Source: a candidate division WOR-1 bacterium RIFOXYB2_FULL_48_7 (lineage in GTDB: Bacteria; Margulisbacteria; WOR-1; O2-12-FULL-45-9; XYB2-FULL-48-7). Taken from it: a stretch of DNA of 8,056 nt. Below are positions 1 through 6,572 of this stretch, piece after piece; the stretch's first letter is position 1, and each line of letters starts with the position of its first letter. The stretch spans positions 16,867 to 24,922 of the forward strand of contig MEUF01000027.1 of the NCBI GenBank assembly GCA_001771615.1, in the 5' to 3' direction. Under the pieces are notes generated by a model. That model made no database searches and was not told the origin of the DNA. It saw only the letters and a list, made by a program, of their open reading frames with translations. The position numbers and the translations under genes are program-made.

Positions 1-1981
1 CCGGCAGCATTTCGCGCATATAATAATCAAACCCCTGCTGGTTGTGCTCCTGCCCAAAAGATATGCTGACTTCGTCCTTGCGGGCGCTCTTTATTTGTCC
101 CCGGGCTTCCCGTCCCCAAAGCGCGATCAGCTCTTTGCCCTGGTATTGACGGATCACCAACAGGAGCGGTCGGTTGCGTAACGACTGCAAACTGGTCCCC
201 TTAAGCCACTTGACCCGCTTTTTCAAGTTACCAAAATCGATATCATCTTGTAGGATAGCTTCATAGCTTTTGATCGCTTTTTTAATTTGACCCAGGGCCT
301 CTTGAATACTCCCCTGGTTAAAATGGATAGTCTTGGCCAATTCCGGGGCCGGGAATTCTAGCGCCCGGCTGTATTGGGCAGAGGCCATCTCGTAGCGGCC
401 AAGAGAGCGATACAGGTTGCCCAACAAATTGTAAGCAATAGGCGCCCGTAAGCTGTCTTTTGCCGCCTGCTGCAGCTCACGAATTGCTGCTTCAGCTTCA
501 CCTTTCATGATATGCAGTTTAGCCAAATCAAGATGGGAAGAGAGTTTCCACTGGTCCTCCTGAAGGCGGGTTTTTAAGGCGGCGATTTCCTGATCGATCT
601 CCTGGCAGCGCAGCTCCCGAAACTTTTTATGCACATTAAAATTATAGGGGTCCAACGACAAAGCGGTGCTCATGGCCTGGCTGGCTTTACGTAGCATATT
701 CATTTTGTTGTAGGCTTCGCCCAGCAACAAAAAAGCCCCCACCGAACTTTTATTCAAGGCGACAACCCCTTCGGCCTCCACTGCCGCCCGCTGTAAATCT
801 CCCTTGGCTAAATAGGCCCGGCCAAGCACAATATGCGCATCAATCAATTGCGGGCGGTTGCGCAAGAGTTCCCGGCATTTCTTGATAACCGTTTCTGCCG
901 CGGAGGGATCGCTGTCAATCATTTCCGAAAATTCTGCCAGGGCTTCTTCCGGCCGGTTAAGGCCAACCAAAGCTTCACCCAGGTATAAGTGAGCCAGGAC
1001 CTGTTCGGGACAATCAATGATCAGCTGCTTCAAACCTTTAACGATCTCATCAATGTATTCCGGTTTAATTTTCAGCAGATTGTAATAATATTCCGCTGAT
1101 TCACTGAAACTCCCCTGCAAACGGAGAACACCAGCCAGGGCCAATATTGCTGAAGGAAGATTGGGGTAACTTTTTAAGATGGCCCGCAGTTTATCTGCCG
1201 CCATCGCCACCTGGCTCGGTTCAAGCTGGACGATTTCTAAAAGCTTTTCTACGGCTGCTTCGGGGTTAATTGCTTTGGCATAAACATCTGCCAGCATAAA
1301 ACGGATTTCAATATTCCCTTCGATTTTTTTGATCATTTCTTCCAGCCGCTGCATAACCTCATGCGCCACTTCCGGATCATTATTAAACATGGTCATATAA
1401 TACGAAGCCGCTTCGGGGTATTTTTCCAGCCGAGCATAAAGCTCGCCGATTATTCTTAAGACACTTTTGTCTTCCGGTTTTTGCGCCAGTATTTCCTGGT
1501 AAAATTTGACCGCTTCAGGCAGCCGCCCTTTTTCCAGATAAGCTGCGGCCAGGGTTTCAGTCAGGTTCACGTCCTGGACGCCAGCGGCCAGAGAGCGCTC
1601 CAGCAAAGTAATGGCATCATCAAGACGATTTTGGTAGTGATAAATCCGGCCCAGCAGGTTGTAAGCTTCCACGTTAACAATATCAAATTCCAGTAATTCT
1701 TCGAGTTCCAGGGTGGCAGCATCCTGGTCATTTAATTCCAGTAAAAACCCGGTCAGAGACAACCGGGGCCCGATCCGCTCGCTGGCCTGACCGATTAATT
1801 TTTCATAATCAAGCAAAATACCGGCCAGCAAACGCGGGTTACCGGTAACAGCCTGGGAATAACAGGATTGGGCTTGCTTATAAGAGCCCTCTTCGAGATA
1901 ATATTGGGCTGCCGCCTTGAGGGCTGTGGCATCCTGCGGATTATCGCTTAAGCGTTTTCTGATTTCAGCCAGGTCCTGCAC
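1..1981 (-). CDS. TPR-repeat protein, C-terminal end cut off by window edge
   Basis: An open frame of 660 codons runs without a stop from a GTG at 1981 to the left window edge. The start is chosen because the GTG shares one base with the lptG stop codon and has an AAGGAG ribosome site 10 nt upstream; no ATG precedes residue 196. The protein has no signal peptide or membrane segment, so it is probably cytoplasmic. Nearly all of it is tetratricopeptide-like helical hairpins: about residues 17-50, 105-136, 139-170, a block from 172 to 379 with an exact 52-residue period (see separate entry), 381-412, 415-447, 482-512, 515-546 and 550-583. From about residue 600 the character changes to beta-rich, polar sequence (LLLVIRQYQGKELIALWG and on), which I do not recognise. 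TPR proteins are usually protein-binding scaffolds. No enzymatic motif is visible. The position directly after lptG could hint at an envelope-related role, but that is weak inference. Function unknown. Confidence 0.85.
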   Translation of the reverse strand, partial: MQDLAEIRKRLSDNPQDATALKAAAQYYLEEGSYKQAQSCYSQAVTGNPRLLAGILLDYEKLIGQASERIGPRLSLTGFLLELNDQDAATLELEELLEFDIVNVEAYNLLGRIYHYQNRLDDAITLLERSLAAGVQDVNLTETLAAAYLEKGRLPEAVKFYQEILAQKPEDKSVLRIIGELYARLEKYPEAASYYMTMFNNDPEVAHEVMQRLEEMIKKIEGNIEIRFMLADVYAKAINPEAAVEKLLEIVQLEPSQVAMAADKLRAILKSYPNLPSAILALAGVLRLQGSFSESAEYYYNLLKIKPEYIDEIVKGLKQLIIDCPEQVLAHLYLGEALVGLNRPEEALAEFSEMIDSDPSAAETVIKKCRELLRNRPQLIDAHIVLGRAYLAKGDLQRAAVEAEGVVALNKSSVGAFLLLGEAYNKMNMLRKASQAMSTALSLDPYNFNVHKKFRELRCQEIDQEIAALKTRLQEDQWKLSSHLDLAKLHIMKGEAEAAIRELQQAAKDSLRAPIAYNLLGNLYRSLGRYEMASAQYSRALEFPAPELAKTIHFNQGSIQEALGQIKKAIKSYEAILQDDIDFGNLKKRVKWLKGTSLQSLRNRPLLLVIRQYQGKELIALWGREARGQIKSARKDEVSISFGQEHNQQGFDYYMREMLP
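845..1468 (-). repeat. 52-residue (156-bp) protein super-repeat within the TPR gene, four units
   Basis: Residues 172-223, 224-275, 276-327 and 328-379 of the TPR protein align with one another without gaps. Each unit is a 34-residue TPR followed by about 18 residues that form one extra amphipathic helix. The TPR small-residue position falls at 179, 231, 283 and 335, and again at 387 in the partial fifth unit. The unit ends are DPEVAHEVMQRLEEM..., EPSQVAMAADKLRAI..., KPEYIDEIVKGLKQL... and DPSAAETVIKKCREL.... The repeats are diverged in sequence, so this is an ancient protein-level repeat and not a recent DNA duplication. Outside this block the period returns to 34. Confidence 0.7.
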
Positions 1982-3057
1982 TATTTGCGCTCTCCTTCAT
2001 AAAACAAAGCCACCAAGCCGATTATAATAAAAGTTAGCTGCGGCGTAAATGCCGCCCAGACCGGCGGCAGCATGCCGCCCTTGCCCAGCGAACGGAAAAC
2101 CGAAGCGAAAACATAAAAAGTAAACATAAAGACTATTGTCAGGACCATCCCCCAGGTCCGTCCGGAACGGGGCGAAAACAAGGAAAAAGGGATACCGATC
2201 AAGGCAAAGACAAAACAGCTCAAGGGAATGGCAAATTTCATATAATATTCCGTCTGCATGGCTTTAGTGTCGGCTCCGCTCTTGGCTTGCGCTTCGATAT
2301 TGGCTTTTAGTTCGCGCTGGTTCATATCGGTTATCTGTTTTTGGTCAGAAAAGCGGAGAATTTCTTCGCTGATATTAATTTTCATATCTGCAAAGGTGGC
2401 TTCATAATTAAGGTAACCCTTGTCGTCATACTTATGGATGACCCCGTTTTTAAGCAGCCACTCCCGGCCGACAAAAGTCGCAGATTCCGCCAAAATTGTC
2501 CGGGGAAACCGTTCATCGGTGACTTCATAGACCATGATCCCTTCCATCATTTTTGTCCGGTTGTCGACCCGTTTGGCATAATAATAGCGGTTATGGGGAT
2601 CTTTAAAAAAAACATTTTCCTTGACCTCGGGCAGCGGTTGCTTATAAATGATTTGTCGGGTGATGTTATCGGCAATATGGTTAGCGTTAGGGACAATTTT
2701 TTCGTTAGTAACGTATGAGACAAGCGTCATCAATATCCCTATCAGCAAAAGCGGCCGGGCCAAACGGAAAACAGTGATGCCCGAGGTCCGCATCGCCACA
2801 ATTTCATTATTTTGCGACAGGCGTCCCAGCGACATGGCTGTACCAAAGAGGGTCGACACGGGAAAAGTCATCACCAATAATGAGGGGAGTTTATAGAGCA
2901 AAAGCTTAAACACCGCCCAGGCAGGAATACCTTTATTGATAATCAGATCCGCCATGGTAAACAACAAGTCGACCGTCAAGACCATAATGAAGCCAAGGAC
3001 TCCAACCACGAATGGTCCGAGCATCTCGCTCCAAAGATAACGGTCCAGAATCTTCAT
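1981..3057 (-). CDS. lptG: LptG/LptF-family lipopolysaccharide export permease (YjgP/YjgQ)
   Basis: Inner-membrane permease of the Lpt pathway, which with LptB extracts lipopolysaccharide from the inner membrane and passes it to the periplasmic bridge. The 358 residues match the usual length (about 350-370). There are three N-terminal membrane segments at about 14-38, 52-78 and 101-118. A periplasmic jellyroll-type domain follows at about 119-270, then three more membrane segments at about 271-294, 301-321 and 333-353. The conserved cytoplasmic loop after TM2 reads SQNNEIVAMRTSGIT (81-95), a family hallmark involved in coupling to the ATPase LptB. The start ATG lies 6 nt after the rpsU stop and has no clear ribosome site, so translation is probably coupled. 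LptF and LptG are hard to tell apart from sequence alone and only one copy is seen here; the N-terminus MKILDRYLW fits either. A second permease and lptB would have to be elsewhere in the genome. Confidence 0.93.
   Translation of the reverse strand: MKILDRYLWSEMLGPFVVGVLGFIMVLTVDLLFTMADLIINKGIPAWAVFKLLLYKLPSLLVMTFPVSTLFGTAMSLGRLSQNNEIVAMRTSGITVFRLARPLLLIGILMTLVSYVTNEKIVPNANHIADNITRQIIYKQPLPEVKENVFFKDPHNRYYYAKRVDNRTKMMEGIMVYEVTDERFPRTILAESATFVGREWLLKNGVIHKYDDKGYLNYEATFADMKINISEEILRFSDQKQITDMNQRELKANIEAQAKSGADTKAMQTEYYMKFAIPLSCFVFALIGIPFSLFSPRSGRTWGMVLTIVFMFTFYVFASVFRSLGKGGMLPPVWAAFTPQLTFIIIGLVALFYEGERK
1992..1997 (-). promoter_or_regulatory. Ribosome binding site deciding the GTG start of the TPR gene
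   Basis: The minus strand reads AAGGAG here, inside the last codons of lptG, with 10 nt before the GTG at 1981-1979. It supports the non-ATG start and the one-base overlap with the lptG stop codon. Confidence 0.7.
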
Positions 3058-3063
3058 TCTTGC

Positions 3064-3258
3064 TTATTCAGATTCTTTGCGGCGTTTCCACTCTTTGCGC
3101 TTGGCGACTTCCCCTTCCCGTCGGCGGCGTTCCGAGGGCTTCTCGTAAAATTCCCGTTTCTTCATCTCGTCCATAATCCCCTCTGAACGCAGCTTCATTT
3201 TAAACCTTTTCAGCGCGCGCTCGAGCTCATCCCCTTTTTTAATATCTATTTTGGGCAT
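3064..3258 (-). CDS. rpsU: 30S ribosomal protein S21
   Basis: Small basic ribosomal protein of 64 residues, within the normal length of S21 (about 58-70). It binds the 30S platform near the 3' end of 16S rRNA and helps early steps of mRNA binding. Visible family features are the central LERALKRFKMKLRSEGIMDEMKKREFYEKPSERRRRE core and a Lys/Arg-rich C-terminus. It has the best ribosome site in the window: AGGAGG with 8 nt to the ATG, in the 15 nt after the ricT stop. The gene lies between ricT and lptG in the same direction, 6 nt before lptG. A strong site of its own fits the need for more S21 than of its neighbours. Confidence 0.96.
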   Translation of the reverse strand: MPKIDIKKGDELERALKRFKMKLRSEGIMDEMKKREFYEKPSERRRREGEVAKRKEWKRRKESE

Positions 3259-3266
3259 TGCTTACC

Positions 3267-3272
3267 CCTCCT
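3267..3272 (-). promoter_or_regulatory. Consensus ribosome binding site of rpsU
   Basis: The minus strand reads AGGAGG, a full match to the anti-Shine-Dalgarno core, 8 nt before the rpsU ATG. It is much stronger than the sites of the flanking genes holB, ricT and lptG, so S21 can be translated at a higher rate from the shared transcript. Confidence 0.75.
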
Positions 3273-3273
3273 C

Positions 3274-3921
3274 TCATTTGTTTTCGTGTTCGTATTCCAG
3301 GCAGCACATCAACCGGCCACAGACTCCCGACGTCTTGGTCGGTGAAATGGCAATCCCTTGCTGTTTAGCCATTTTGACCGTGACATGTTTTGGCTTATCC
3401 AACCAGACAGAGCAACAGATGGGCCGGCCACAGGGCCCGGTCCCGCCAAACAACCTGGCTTCATCCCGGGGTGAGAGCTGTTTCGTCTCGACCCTGGTAG
3501 CAAAGGTCGTAGAAAGATCCCTGGCAAAATCCCGCAAATTTGGGGCTTTCTCGTTTTCCTTCAGGCGATAATAAACCATGGCTTTACTTTGGTCAAAAAC
3601 AAACTCGACCGCAATAATCTTAATCGGCAGCTCGTGTTCTTTCACCTTGTCGGCCGCCTGCAAAACACTGGCCTCTTCTTTAGCGGTCAATTCCTGCTCT
3701 TTTTGCAGGTCTTCGGCTGTGGCATAGCGGACAACTTTTTTCAGATGGACGTCACGCGACTTGTTTCGCGGCACACCCAGCGAAAAAGCGACAATTTCCC
3801 CAAATTCCATGCCCCGATCCGTCTGGACAATGACCGGGGAACCGACTTTAATTGATTCTTCTTTATAGCCGGTGATTGGACAGACACGGTCAAACTTTCT
3901 GATTTTTATTCCCAGGTTCAT
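3274..3921 (-). CDS. ricT: PSP1-domain protein, RicT (YaaT)-like Fe-S protein
   Basis: Member of the PSP1 family. In Bacillus subtilis RicT (YaaT) forms the RicA-RicF-RicT complex, which carries 4Fe-4S clusters and promotes RNase Y-dependent mRNA maturation. The N-terminal region has the small beta-rich part (residues 1-60, including VIVQTDRGMEFGEIV), a helical, charged stretch (68-98), then the PSP1 C-terminal domain with its signature DEARLFGGTGPCGRPICC. Seven cysteines are seen at 14, 164, 169, 170, 201, 206 and 207. Six form two matching C-G-R-x-x-C-C motifs (164-170 and 201-207), good candidates for cluster ligation. At 215 residues it lacks the C-terminal extension of the Bacillus protein (about 275). 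It starts with an ATGA overlap with holB and a weak AAGGA site 10 nt upstream. The holB-ricT adjacency is the same as in Firmicutes. The partners RicA and RicF are not in this window, so the RicT role itself is inference. Confidence 0.88.
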   Translation of the reverse strand: MNLGIKIRKFDRVCPITGYKEESIKVGSPVIVQTDRGMEFGEIVAFSLGVPRNKSRDVHLKKVVRYATAEDLQKEQELTAKEEASVLQAADKVKEHELPIKIIAVEFVFDQSKAMVYYRLKENEKAPNLRDFARDLSTTFATRVETKQLSPRDEARLFGGTGPCGRPICCSVWLDKPKHVTVKMAKQQGIAISPTKTSGVCGRLMCCLEYEHENK

Positions 3922-4604
3922 GCCGTTTGCATCCTTAAACAGGCCACGTCCAGTGTCAGCCGTAAATTAGCCCGTTTCTTAATATCTTTTATCGTCTCCA
4001 AAATAATCTTGGCCCGCCGCCATTCCCGCAACTCATGCCAGGAAAAATAGGCCAGATCGTACAATAATTCTTCCAGCTGGTCCTTTTCTTTTTCCAACCT
4101 GGCAGAAAGCTCAAAAAGCTCTACCAGCTTAAGCTGGCCGATCTGCTGTAAATCCTTGTACCAGCCGGCCAGTTCCGGTTTGCGCTGCCAAACAACCGCC
4201 GGCTCACCAAAAACAATTTTTTGGCAGCGGGAAATAATCGTTTCCGGCAGACGCTCTTCACGCTCAACCAGTAAAACAAAAATAACTCCCGGCGACGGCT
4301 CTTCCAAAGTCTTTAAAAAGGCCCCGGCCGCTTCTGGCGTCATCTCGTCGGCTGATTTGATAATGGCCACAAGGCGCGGACTGCTGGTTGGCCCGTAACG
4401 GGTCAAAGTCTGCAGTTCCAGAATCTGGGCGATTTTGAGCGTGGCTCCGTCTGGTTCAATTATCAACCGGTCAACCGACTTGGTTTGCAGCCCATCAGCA
4501 AATTGCTGGGCGGCGGCCAGCTTTTCCGGACCGGGCGGCCCGACAAACAGATAGGCCGACGCTACTCGTCCACCCTTGATAATCCCTGCTAGCACGCGAT
4601 GCAC
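3918..4604 (-). CDS. holB: DNA polymerase III delta' subunit, short form
   Basis: Clamp-loader subunit that, with delta and gamma/tau (DnaX), opens the sliding clamp and loads it on primed DNA. Recognisable parts are ASAYLFVGPPGPEK (15-28), a degenerate Walker A in which GxxGxGK[ST] has become GPPGPEKL; DEMTPEAAGAFLKTLEEPSPG (86-106), typical of delta'; and ISRC (124-127), the clamp-loader SRC motif whose Arg126 serves as arginine finger for the neighbouring DnaX subunit. At 228 residues it is about 100 shorter than E. coli or B. subtilis delta'. It lacks the N-terminal GQ-type segment, the four-cysteine zinc module (only about 20 residues lie between the first helix and IIEPDG) and much of the C-terminal collar. 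An in-frame TGA at 4617-4619 forbids a longer N-terminus. The GTG at 4604 is the first possible start; a second GTG is codon 4. Neither has a ribosome site. See the promoter entry for the likely leaderless message. Confidence 0.88.
   Translation of the reverse strand: MHRVLAGIIKGGRVASAYLFVGPPGPEKLAAAQQFADGLQTKSVDRLIIEPDGATLKIAQILELQTLTRYGPTSSPRLVAIIKSADEMTPEAAGAFLKTLEEPSPGVIFVLLVEREERLPETIISRCQKIVFGEPAVVWQRKPELAGWYKDLQQIGQLKLVELFELSARLEKEKDQLEELLYDLAYFSWHELREWRRAKIILETIKDIKKRANLRLTLDVACLRMQTA
3931..3936 (-). promoter_or_regulatory. Weak ribosome binding site of ricT
   Basis: The minus strand reads AAGGAT inside the last codons of holB, with the AAGGA core 10 nt before the ricT ATG. Together with the ATGA stop/start overlap it suggests coupled translation of holB and ricT. 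Confidence 0.45.
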
Positions 4605-4610
4605 AGAGTA

Positions 4611-4639
4611 ATTATATCATCAAATACGTTTGATGTCAT
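4611..4639 (-). promoter_or_regulatory. Sigma-70-type promoter inside the end of relA, driving holB and downstream genes
   Basis: On the minus strand a -35 box ATGACA (4639-4634, five of six matches to TTGACA) is followed by exactly 17 bp and a perfect -10 box TATAAT (4616-4611). Six bases, TACTCT, then precede the GTG start of holB. A start site the usual 6-8 nt downstream of the -10 box would fall on or next to 4604, the first base of the GTG, giving a leaderless or near-leaderless transcript. The -35 box lies within the last codons of relA and the -10 box just after its stop. Seen: the boxes and spacing. Inferred: activity and start site. Confidence 0.62.
4618..4635. repeat. Perfect inverted repeat in the promoter spacer, possible operator
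   Basis: Seven-base arms CATCAAA and TTTGATG surround a self-complementary-like 4-nt centre (TACG on the plus strand, CGTA on the minus). The 18-bp element fills the spacer between the -35 and -10 boxes and covers the relA stop codon. It has no trailing T-run and only an AT-rich stem, so it is a poor terminator. A binding site for a dimeric repressor is possible, but the left half also encodes the last residues of Rel, so chance cannot be excluded. Confidence 0.4.
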
Positions 4640-6572
4640 AGACGTCGGGAGCCTGGCGGATAGCTTCCATAATGCCCTGCAAATGGTTAACATCCCGCAC
4701 TTCAATGGTCAGGCGAATAATGGCGGCTGTCCCCCGACGCCTGGTTGCCGCCTTACCGGCAGAAACATTGGTTCCCAGCTCGGAAATTTTTACCAGAATA
4801 TCCTTAAAAAGCCCCACCCGGTCAAAAGCCTCAATTTCGATGACCACCGGCAGCATCTGCTTGGCTTCGGGGTCCCACTCCACCCGTAGCATGCGCTCTT
4901 TAGACATATCCTTTTTAGCCAGATTGGGGCAATTAGCCCGATGAACGGCAATTCCCCGGCCCGTACTGACAAAACCGACAACCGCTTCTCCAGGCAGAGG
5001 ATGGCAGCATTTGGCATAACGGACAGAAATATCTGTTTCGCCCGCCACCCTGACAGCGACCTTGGACTTGCCGCGCGGTCGGCTGGCCATTGGCTTGACC
5101 TTTTCCGGGGTGATTTTAGCCACCGGTTCTTCTTTGGCTTCTGGGTGTGTCTCCAGTTGTTTGCGCTGCCAATTTTTAATTTTGACTTTGGCCCCGGTTG
5201 TCTTAACAAAATTCAACCAGTCTTTACTGGGGGAATCTTTTTTACCGGTAATGACCTCAACAATATCCCCATTTTGCAGCGGTGAATTAAGCGGGACAAT
5301 CCGCCCATTAACCTTGGCTCCGACACAACGATGGCCGATTTCGGTATGCACCCGATAAGCAAAATCGATTGGCGTTGCCCCGGCGGGCAGGGCAAAGACA
5401 TGCCCTTTTGGAGAAAAGACAAAAACTTCTTCCGCTGCCAGATCAATTTTCAAACTCTCCATAAAATCCTTGGCGTCTTTGAGTTCGCTCTGCCATTCCA
5501 GCATCTGCCGGAGCCAGGACATTTTTTGGTCTAACAATTTGTCGGTTGCGCCCTCTTTGTACCGCCAGTGGGCGGCAACGCCATATTCCGCAACCTTGTG
5601 CATTTCCTTGGTCCGGATCTGGATTTCGACCGGGCGTCCAGAGGGGCCAAAAACGGTCGTATGCAGGGATTGGTAACCATTGGATTTGGGCATGGCAATG
5701 TAATCGCGAAAACGACCCGGGATCGGCTTCCAGGTGTCATGGACCAAACCCAGCACCGTATAACATTCCTTGATATTATCAACAATTACCCGGACGGCCG
5801 TCAGGTCATAGATCTCTTCAAAAGCCAGATGCTGATTGGTCATTTTATTGTGAATACTATAAAAATGTTTCGCCCGACCATTAATATCGGCCTTGAGCGA
5901 AGAATGGGCGACCAGTTCGCGCAATGCGGAAATAAATTCATCAATGTACGACTCTCTCTCTGACCGGCTGACCGCAACATTTTTGCGCAAAAAATCATAT
6001 TTTTCCGGCTCAAGGTAGAGAAAAGATAAATCTTCCAGCTGCCATTTGATCCGCCACATTCCCATGCGGTGGGCCAAGGGGGCAAAAATCTCTCTGGTCT
6101 CCAGGGAGGTCTCTTGTTGTTTGGCTGGAGAAAGATATTGCAGAGTTTGCATATTATGCATCCGGTCGGCTAACTTGATGATAATGATACGGAAGTCTTC
6201 GCCCATGGCAACAAACATCTTGCGGAAATTTTCTGCCTGTTTTTCTTCGTGGGAGACAAATGTCAATTGGCTAAGTTTGGTCACCCCTTCAACCAGCCGG
6301 ACCACCTCGGGGCCAAATTCCTTGGTCAGCTCCTCGCGAGTGACGTCGGCATCTTCCAGGACATCGTGCAACAAGGCAGCAGCAATGGTAATTGGATCCT
6401 GCTCCAGGTCGGCTAAAATATTAGCTACAGCCAGCGGGTGGGTGATGTATGGTTCACCGGAAAGACGTTTATGCTGTTGGTGGGCCTTGGCCGCAAAATT
6501 GTAAGCTTTTTCGACTAGCGAAAGATCAGCGTTGGGTTGGTACTTTCTGATTTTTTCGCCGAGATCGTTCAT
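4620..6572 (-). CDS. rel: Bifunctional (p)ppGpp synthetase/hydrolase (RelA/SpoT family)
   Basis: Makes (p)ppGpp from ATP and GTP/GDP and hydrolyses it; central enzyme of the stringent response. Order of domains: HD hydrolase (about 20-175) with His45, His69-Asp70, Glu73-Asp74 and Asp136/Asn140 (KLADRMHN), so the hydrolase site is intact; synthetase (about 230-345) with Asp256, Tyr300 in SNGYQSLH and Glu316 in VEIQIRT, also intact; TGS (about 380-443) with His414 in GHRCVGAK, the residue that contacts the tRNA CCA end in E. coli RelA; zinc-finger domain (about 514-550) with Cys522, Cys523, His544 and Cys548; ACT (about 573-650). The RFRD sequence at 287-290 is the basic form of the RxKD motif of bifunctional enzymes. 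At 650 residues it is about 70-90 short; the loss lies between TGS and the zinc-finger domain. The start overlaps the aldolase stop (ATGA) and has no ribosome site. It ends in tandem TGA codons. Confidence 0.96.
   Translation of the reverse strand: MNDLGEKIRKYQPNADLSLVEKAYNFAAKAHQQHKRLSGEPYITHPLAVANILADLEQDPITIAAALLHDVLEDADVTREELTKEFGPEVVRLVEGVTKLSQLTFVSHEEKQAENFRKMFVAMGEDFRIIIIKLADRMHNMQTLQYLSPAKQQETSLETREIFAPLAHRMGMWRIKWQLEDLSFLYLEPEKYDFLRKNVAVSRSERESYIDEFISALRELVAHSSLKADINGRAKHFYSIHNKMTNQHLAFEEIYDLTAVRVIVDNIKECYTVLGLVHDTWKPIPGRFRDYIAMPKSNGYQSLHTTVFGPSGRPVEIQIRTKEMHKVAEYGVAAHWRYKEGATDKLLDQKMSWLRQMLEWQSELKDAKDFMESLKIDLAAEEVFVFSPKGHVFALPAGATPIDFAYRVHTEIGHRCVGAKVNGRIVPLNSPLQNGDIVEVITGKKDSPSKDWLNFVKTTGAKVKIKNWQRKQLETHPEAKEEPVAKITPEKVKPMASRPRGKSKVAVRVAGETDISVRYAKCCHPLPGEAVVGFVSTGRGIAVHRANCPNLAKKDMSKERMLRVEWDPEAKQMLPVVIEIEAFDRVGLFKDILVKISELGTNVSAGKAATRRRGTAAIIRLTIEVRDVNHLQGIMEAIRQAPDVYDIKRI

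Noticed and set aside
3415..3450. GC-rich palindrome-like stretch (GGCCGGCC ... GGGCCC) within ricT
   Set aside because: It encodes the conserved GPCGRP motif of the PSP1 family; codon choice explains it.
4602..4622. TGA recoding (code 4 or 25) allowing a rel-holB fusion, since the two share a reading frame
   Set aside because: Two TGA codons in tandem end rel, and TGA also ends the aldolase, holB and ricT at sensible family boundaries. TGA is a stop here.
4611..4635. Intrinsic terminator between rel and holB
   Set aside because: The stem is only 7 bp, AT-rich and without a following T-run in either direction; the inverted repeat is better explained as an operator or chance.
4620..6572. Rel as a degraded pseudogene because of its short length
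   Set aside because: All catalytic, TGS and zinc-finger residues are present and the frame is open; the missing part is confined to one connector region.
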